The notes under the pieces: generated by a model
What the model saw: only the letters and a program-made list of their open reading frames with translations
What the model was told of the DNA's origin: nothing
Databases searched by the model: none
Shown here: positions 7,749 to 11,568 of the stretch, piece after piece
Layout of the letters: every line of letters starts with the position of its first letter
How positions within the stretch are numbered: position 1 is the first letter of the stretch
Made by a program: the position numbers and the translations under genes
Assembly (NCBI GenBank): GCA_002433335.1
Contig: DJHY01000126.1
Span: 34,987 to 49,330, forward strand
DNA: 14,344 nt
Source of the DNA: Rhodospirillaceae bacterium UBA6608
Lineage (GTDB): Bacteria; Pseudomonadota; Alphaproteobacteria; Rhodospirillales_A; Casp-alpha2
Direction of reading: 5' to 3'

Positions 7749-9092
7749 ATGGCCGATCAGTTTTCCGGGGCGACACCCGCGCCCGACAGCAAGCCCGAGC
7801 CCCATCCCTGCGATGCGATCCTCGAACGTCTGCTGACCCTGCACCCCAAAGTCATCGACTTGTCGCTCGACCGGGTCCATCGCCTGTTGGCGCTTCTGGA
7901 TCATCCCGAGCGAAGCCTGCCGCCGGTGGTTCATGTCGCCGGAACCAACGCCAAGGGTTCGGTCATCGCGATTTTGCGGGCGATGCTGGAAGCCATAGGC
8001 AAGCGGGTGCATGTCCATATCTCTCCCCATCTGGTGCATTTCAACGAACGCATCCGCTTGGCCGGGCAGTTGATTTCCGACACCGACCTGCAGGCCCTGT
8101 TGGAAGAATGCGAAACCGCCAACGGGGGCGAGCCGATCACCTTTTTCGAAATCACCACGGGCGCGGCATTGCTGGCCTTCGCCCGCGATCCGGCGGATGC
8201 GCTGATTTTGGAAACGGGCCTGGGCGGGCGGCTCGACGCGACCAACGTGATCGACAAGCCGCTGGTCACGGCGATCACGCCGATCTCGCTCGACCATCAA
8301 CAGTTCCTGGGCGATACCATCGAACAGATCGCCGCCGAGAAGGCAGGGATCATCAAGCCGGGCGTTCCCTGCGTGATCGGCCCGCAGGAGGCTTCGGTCC
8401 TGGCAGTGCTGGATGACCGTACCCGCGCCCTGGGTGCGCCCGTCCTGGCCCATGGCCGGGAATGGACGGTTGAGGAAGCCGCCGACGGCAAAAGCTTCCG
8501 CCTGACCCTGAATGGCGAAACGCATGATTATCCCGCCCCGGCCCTGGCCGGGCGGCATCAGCTGTTGAATGCGGCCCAGGCGATCGTCTGCTTGCGGGCC
8601 ATGGCTGGGTTCAGCGCCACCGAGGATGATATCCGGCGCGGCCTGGCGACGGCGTCCTGGCCCGCGCGCCTACAACGGCTGAGCAAGGGGCCGCTGGTCC
8701 GCCATTTGTCGCCGGGATGCTCCCTGTGGCTGGACGGCGGGCATAACGCCGCCGCCGGGGCCGCGATCGCCGCCCATGCGCGGGAAGCCTGGGATGAAAA
8801 GCCCCTGCACCTGATTTGCGGGATGATCAATTCCAAGGAACCGGCGACGTTCCTGGCCCCCTTGGGCGAGGTTGCCGCGTCCTTGACCGGCGTCGCCATT
8901 CCGGGCGAGCCGAATACCCTATCCGCCGAGGATATCGTCCGCGCGGGCGAGGCCGCGGGCCTGCCGTCGCGCACGGCATCGTCGGTGCAGTCGGCCTTGT
9001 GGAGCTTGCTGGAACGGGAACGCGGCCCGCTCCGCATCCTGATCTGCGGCTCCCTTTACCTAGCCGGAACGGTGCTTCGGGAAAACACTTGA
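7749..9092 (+). CDS. folC: Bifunctional folylpolyglutamate synthase / dihydrofolate synthase
   Basis: Mur-ligase-type ATP enzyme that adds glutamate to dihydropteroate and to reduced folates, making and retaining folate in the cytosol. The 447 residues hold the P-loop GTNAKGS (65-71), ISPHL (91-95), ETGLGGRLDATN (155-166), LDHQQFLG (181-188), AEKAGIIK (196-203) with Lys198 as the likely carbamylated lysine, and LDGGHN (328-333), which starts the C-terminal domain. GSLYLAG (434-440) is near the end. No other in-frame start between accD and the conserved core fits, so ATG 7749 is kept. The first 20 or so residues are Pro-rich and probably disordered. Its TGA at 9090-9092 overlaps the -35 box of the downstream zinc module. 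Confidence 0.95.
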   Translation: MADQFSGATPAPDSKPEPHPCDAILERLLTLHPKVIDLSLDRVHRLLALLDHPERSLPPVVHVAGTNAKGSVIAILRAMLEAIGKRVHVHISPHLVHFNERIRLAGQLISDTDLQALLEECETANGGEPITFFEITTGAALLAFARDPADALILETGLGGRLDATNVIDKPLVTAITPISLDHQQFLGDTIEQIAAEKAGIIKPGVPCVIGPQEASVLAVLDDRTRALGAPVLAHGREWTVEEAADGKSFRLTLNGETHDYPAPALAGRHQLLNAAQAIVCLRAMAGFSATEDDIRRGLATASWPARLQRLSKGPLVRHLSPGCSLWLDGGHNAAAGAAIAAHAREAWDEKPLHLICGMINSKEPATFLAPLGEVAASLTGVAIPGEPNTLSAEDIVRAGEAAGLPSRTASSVQSALWSLLERERGPLRILICGSLYLAGTVLRENT

Positions 9093-9117
9093 ACACCTGA
9101 ACAGCTGTTCATATGTT
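9089..9117 (+). promoter_or_regulatory. Sigma70-type promoter of the zinc repressor-exporter pair
   Basis: TTGAAC (9089-9094, 4 of 6) and TATGTT (9112-9117, 4 of 6) are separated by exactly 17 bp. The -35 box overlaps the folC stop codon. The A of the repressor ATG (9124) is 7 nt past the -10 box, where transcription would be expected to start, so the mRNA may be leaderless. Individual matches are moderate, but the spacing together with the nested palindrome makes the call persuasive. Confidence 0.65.
9092..9117. promoter_or_regulatory. SmtB/CzrA-type operator between the -35 and -10 boxes
   Basis: The core TGAACAGCTGTTCA (9098-9111) is a perfect 14-bp palindrome filling most of the promoter spacer. 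Outside two unpaired bases on each side, AACA (9092-9095) pairs with TGTT (9114-9117). This gives an imperfect 26-bp dyad resembling the 12-2-12 operators with TGAA/TTCA cores known for SmtB-family zinc repressors. A dimer bound here would block RNA polymerase. It directly precedes the repressor gene, implying autoregulation. Confidence 0.8.
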
Positions 9118-9123
9118 TGTGGG

Positions 9124-9495
9124 ATGAAACAAACCCATGAACACGCCCCCGTGCCCGGAATGCCGGACGGCCTGGAAAACGGCCTGGACCGCGACCGGGC
9201 CGAGGAAATCTCATCGATCTTCCATTTGCTGGGCGAGCCGAACCGCCTGTCGATCCTGGCCGCCTGCATGACCGGGCCGCGCTCGGTCAACGACCTGGCC
9301 GCGCTGACCGGGATGTCGCCGTCATTGACCAGCCACCATTTGCGCCTGATGCGGGCGGCGCGCCTGTTGCGCGCCCGGCGTCAGGGCAAATTCGTCCATT
9401 ATTCCGTGCACGATCATCACATCACCTCGGTCCTGTTGGACATGATCGAGCACGTCAGCGAACCCCACCACGGCGCGGAAGAAGAGGAGGCCTGA
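9124..9495 (+). CDS. ArsR/SmtB-family zinc-sensing transcriptional repressor
   Basis: Dimeric winged-helix repressor expected to release DNA when it binds Zn(II), possibly also Cd or Co. The 123-residue protein has a 20-residue His-containing N-terminal tail, then the ArsR fold: LGEPNRLSILAAC (36-48), the recognition region SVNDLAALTGMSPSLTSHHLRLM (54-76) and the wing ARRQGKFVHYSV (84-95). The last helix carries Asp97, His99, His110 and Glu113, exactly the D-x-H-x10-H-x2-E alpha-5 zinc site of SmtB and CzrA. The Cys-containing alpha-3 metal site of ArsR and CadC is absent. ATG 9124 has only GGG directly upstream and is probably read from a leaderless mRNA; an internal ATG at 9160 is the alternative start. 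A CDF exporter gene follows after one base. It is a CzrA/SmtB/ZiaR type by motif; I give no symbol because the exact orthologue is not certain. Confidence 0.93.
   Translation: MKQTHEHAPVPGMPDGLENGLDRDRAEEISSIFHLLGEPNRLSILAACMTGPRSVNDLAALTGMSPSLTSHHLRLMRAARLLRARRQGKFVHYSVHDHHITSVLLDMIEHVSEPHHGAEEEEA
9485..9490 (+). promoter_or_regulatory. Perfect Shine-Dalgarno for the CDF exporter, inside the repressor gene
   Basis: AGGAGG lies 6 nt before ATG 9497 and fixes that start. It is encoded in the codons for the repressor's Glu-rich C-terminus, so ribosomes finishing the repressor arrive right at the exporter start. This suggests strong, coupled translation of the exporter and contrasts with the missing Shine-Dalgarno of the repressor. 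Confidence 0.85.
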
Positions 9496-9496
9496 A

Positions 9497-10186
9497 ATGT
9501 CCGCCTTCTGTCACGACCACTGTCACGACGACCACGGGAATGGAGGCCACGGGGCCTTTCACGATGGCGAAACCTCGCGCGCCTACCGCCGCGTCTTGTG
9601 GTTCGCGTTGATCGTCAACGCCGCGATGTTCGCTGCCGAAATGGTCGGTGCCATGATGTCTAGATCCGTGGCTCTTCAGGCCGATGCCCTGGATTTCCTG
9701 GGTGATGCCGCGAACTACGGGATTTCCCTGGCCGTGGTCGGGATGCACCTGCGCTGGCGGGCGCGGGCCGCGATGGTCAAGGGCCTGTCCATGGGGCTGT
9801 TCGGCATCTGGGTCATCGGCACCACCGGCTGGCGTATCTTCGAGGGCGGGGTGCCCCATGCGCAGACGATCTCCGCCGTCGGCACCTTGGCCTTGGTGGC
9901 CAACGTCGCGGTGGCTGTCGCGCTTTATAAGTTTCGCGAAGGTGACGCCAACATGCGCTCTGTCTGGCTGTGTTCGCGTAACGACGCCATCGCCAATATC
10001 GCCGTCATCGCGGCGGGCGGCGGGGTCTGGCTGTCGGGAACGTTCTGGCCCGACGTCTTGGTCGGCGGGATCATCGCATCGCTGGCGTTGTTCGCCTCGG
10101 TCGACGTGCTGCGCCGCGCGACCGGCGAACTGCGGCAGGTGCGCGAGGATAAAGCGGCAGAGGGAATGCCCGCGGCTGCGGACTGA
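9497..10186 (+). CDS. Short cation diffusion facilitator (zinc/cation exporter) lacking the C-terminal domain
   Basis: Inner-membrane CDF protein, probably exporting Zn(II) or a similar ion by proton antiport. The 229 residues begin with a metal-binding tail (six His and two Cys within residues 5-22). About six transmembrane helices follow (roughly 33-52, 57-82, 93-114, 124-145, 154-178 and 185-205). The tail after TM6 is only about 25 residues, so the usual cytosolic ferredoxin-like CDF domain is missing. The TM2 metal site reads Asp66-x3-Asp70, within ALDFLGDAANYG. The TM5 site reads Cys159-x3-Asp163 (LCSRNDAIAN), where most CDFs have His-x3-Asp. REGDANMRSVWLC (147-159) fits a known proteobacterial short CDF subfamily, to my recollection. 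Pairing with an SmtB-type repressor supports zinc. The metal itself is inferred. Confidence 0.85.
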   Translation: MSAFCHDHCHDDHGNGGHGAFHDGETSRAYRRVLWFALIVNAAMFAAEMVGAMMSRSVALQADALDFLGDAANYGISLAVVGMHLRWRARAAMVKGLSMGLFGIWVIGTTGWRIFEGGVPHAQTISAVGTLALVANVAVAVALYKFREGDANMRSVWLCSRNDAIANIAVIAAGGGVWLSGTFWPDVLVGGIIASLALFASVDVLRRATGELRQVREDKAAEGMPAAAD

Positions 10187-10201
10187 TGCCCTGCTGAATT
10201 C

Positions 10202-10972
10202 TTAGAAATTATCCTTGAGACGCCGGGTTTCGGCGAAGACTGAGACGTAATCGCCCCCGGTCAGGCCAATCGTTTGCTGCAGGGCCGGAGAATCGGCGCG
10301 CAGGAAGGGATTGGTCTTCAATTCGATGCCGATGGTCGAGGGCACGGTCGGCACATTGCGCGCCCGCGCCGCGTCCACATCGGCCATGCGCTGGACCAGG
10401 TCGGCGTTGTCAGGTTCGACCGACAGCGCGAAGCGCCCGTTCGACTGCGTATATTCATGGGCGCAGAACACACGGGTTTCCGGCGGCAGCTTTTTAAATT
10501 TGTCGAGTGACACCACCATCTGGGCGGGCGTGCCCTCGAACAGGCGGCCGCAGCCCAAGGCGAACAAGGTATCGCCGCTGAACAAGGCGTCCGAGCCTTC
10601 GAACCAATAGGCGATATGGCCGCGGGTATGGCCCGGCACGTCGAACACCACGGCCTCGGCATTGCCCAGCATGTAGGTGTCGCCGTCACCAACCTCGACA
10701 TCGATGCCGGGAATTCGCGCCGCGTCGGCGCGGGGGCCGACGATGGTGCAGCCGGTCGCGTCCTTGATCTCAAGGTTGCCGCCGGTGTGGTCGCCGTGGT
10801 GGTGGGTGTTCAGGATATGGGTGATCGTCCAGCCCTTGGCCTTGGCAGCGTCCATGGCCGGTCCGGCCACGGCGGGATCGACCACGCCGGTCGCGCCCGT
10901 TTCCGGGCAATGGGCCAGATAGACGTAATTGTCGTTGAGGACCGGGATCTGGTGGATTTCCAGCCGGCTCAT
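10202..10972 (-). CDS. gloB: Hydroxyacylglutathione hydrolase (glyoxalase II)
   Basis: Metallo-beta-lactamase-fold enzyme that hydrolyses S-D-lactoylglutathione to D-lactate and glutathione, the second step of methylglyoxal detoxification. The 256-residue length is normal. THHHGDH (56-62) supplies His57, His59, Asp61 and His62 to the dimetal centre. His115 (PGHTRGH), bridging Asp134 (FSGDTLF) and His172 (CAHEY) complete it. CGRLFEGT (141-148) and KTNPFLR (219-225) are glyoxalase II signatures for substrate contact. The start is ATG at 10972 (MSRLEIHQIPVLNDNY), with GGGGAGA 6 nt upstream; a longer open frame runs back through trxA but is not protein-like. An intrinsic terminator lies between trxA and this gene. 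It converges with the CDF exporter gene. Confidence 0.95.
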   Translation of the reverse strand: MSRLEIHQIPVLNDNYVYLAHCPETGATGVVDPAVAGPAMDAAKAKGWTITHILNTHHHGDHTGGNLEIKDATGCTIVGPRADAARIPGIDVEVGDGDTYMLGNAEAVVFDVPGHTRGHIAYWFEGSDALFSGDTLFALGCGRLFEGTPAQMVVSLDKFKKLPPETRVFCAHEYTQSNGRFALSVEPDNADLVQRMADVDAARARNVPTVPSTIGIELKTNPFLRADSPALQQTIGLTGGDYVSVFAETRRLKDNF

Positions 10973-11000
10973 GGCAATCTCCCCACGTTCGCTTGGAACG

Positions 11001-11031
11001 AAAAAGGGGGCGCCCTTTGGAAGACGCCCCC
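11001..11031 (-). terminator. Rho-independent terminator of trxA
   Basis: Read on the - strand, GGGGGCG (11031-11025) and CGCCCCC (11012-11006) make a perfect 7-bp GC stem with a 12-nt loop, followed by TTTTT (11005-11001). It lies 16 nt after the trxA stop and 28 nt before the gloB start. A second small stem, CGTTC/GAACG (10986-11000), follows in the gloB leader. Confidence 0.8.
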
Positions 11032-11046
11032 GAAAACCGCGATGGC

Positions 11047-11364
11047 TTAGATGTTCTGCTCCAGCCACTCCTGCAGCTTGCTTTTCGGCAGGGCGCCGAT
11101 CTTGGTCGCCGCGACTTCGCCGTTCTTGAACAGCATCAGCGTCGGGATGCCGCGCACGCCGTATTTGCCGGGCGTGGAGGGGTTGTCGTCGATGTTCAGT
11201 TTGGCGACGGTCACTTTGTCGCCCAGTTCGGCGGCCAGTTCTTCCAGCGCCGGGGCGATCTGCTTGCAGGGGCCGCACCATTCGGCCCAAAAATCGACCA
11301 GGACGGGCTGGCTCGAACTGAGCACGTCGTTTTCAAAGGAATCGTCGGTAATTTGCTTCGGCAT
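11047..11364 (-). CDS. trxA: Thioredoxin
   Basis: General cytosolic disulfide reductant, recycled by thioredoxin reductase, supplying electrons to ribonucleotide reductase, methionine sulfoxide reductase and others. The 105-residue product has the active site WCGPC (Cys30, Cys33) in [16 protein letters not shown], the cis-proline at GIPT (Pro74) and the classic FKNGE turn. ATG at 11364 ([10 protein letters not shown]) gives the standard thioredoxin length; an upstream in-frame extension of 26 codons does not resemble the family. AAGGTGA lies about 5 nt upstream as Shine-Dalgarno. A well-formed promoter and a structured leader precede it, and a terminator follows. It lies downstream of addA, as in many alphaproteobacteria. 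Confidence 0.97.
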   Translation of the reverse strand: MPKQITDDSFENDVLSSSQPVLVDFWAEWCGPCKQIAPALEELAAELGDKVTVAKLNIDDNPSTPGKYGVRGIPTLMLFKNGEVAATKIGALPKSKLQEWLEQNI

Positions 11365-11432
11365 ATCGCTCACCTTGGGGTCTCTGTGACTGGGACAGTT
11401 TTTTGTAACGAATCTATCTGTGCTGAGGCCGT

Positions 11433-11487
11433 GCCGCGCCAAAGGCGGCGGCTGAACGGCGGATGTTTGGAGCGGTTCCTCCCGCTC
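11433..11487 (-). other. Two hairpins in the trxA 5' leader
   Basis: Hairpin A is a perfect 6-bp stem, GAGCGG (11487-11482) with CCGCTC (11475-11470), and a 6-nt loop; it would sit within the first 20 nt of the transcript. Hairpin B pairs GCCGCCGCC (11452-11444) with GGCGCGGC (11440-11433) around a TTT loop, with one bulged base. Neither has a T-tract, so they are not simple terminators. A role in mRNA stability or regulation is inference. Confidence 0.5.
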
Positions 11488-11495
11488 AGAGGTTG

Positions 11496-11524
11496 AATCT
11501 AGGTTCGCGTCCCCGCCCCGTCAA
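11496..11524 (-). promoter_or_regulatory. Sigma70-type promoter of trxA
   Basis: On the - strand TTGACG (11524-11519, 5 of 6) and TAGATT (11501-11496, 4 of 6) are 17 bp apart. Transcription would start near 11489, giving a leader of about 125 nt. It lies just past the addA stop, so trxA can be expressed independently of the addA operon. I see no terminator between addA and this promoter. Confidence 0.65.
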
Positions 11525-11568
11525 GCAGCCCGGACCGGTTGCGAATTTCCTCTTGCAATTCCCGTTGG

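Noticed and set aside
6821..8416. Long + strand frame across accD and folC in another reading frame
   Set aside because: It overlaps two secure genes, spans their intergenic gap and has an Arg/Gly/Ala-rich composition typical of a shifted GC-rich frame.
10202..11290. A 362-residue version of GloB reaching back through trxA
   Set aside because: The extra residues are trxA read in another frame; the glyoxalase II fold begins at the Met encoded at 10972.
11365..11442. 26-codon extension of thioredoxin upstream of ATG 11364
   Set aside because: Thioredoxins of this type start a few residues before the first strand, a good Shine-Dalgarno precedes ATG 11364, and the extension has no thioredoxin similarity.
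11530..11568. GAATT/AATTC inverted repeat after addA as a terminator
   Set aside because: The stem is only about 5 bp, AT-rich and has no T-tract on the - strand.
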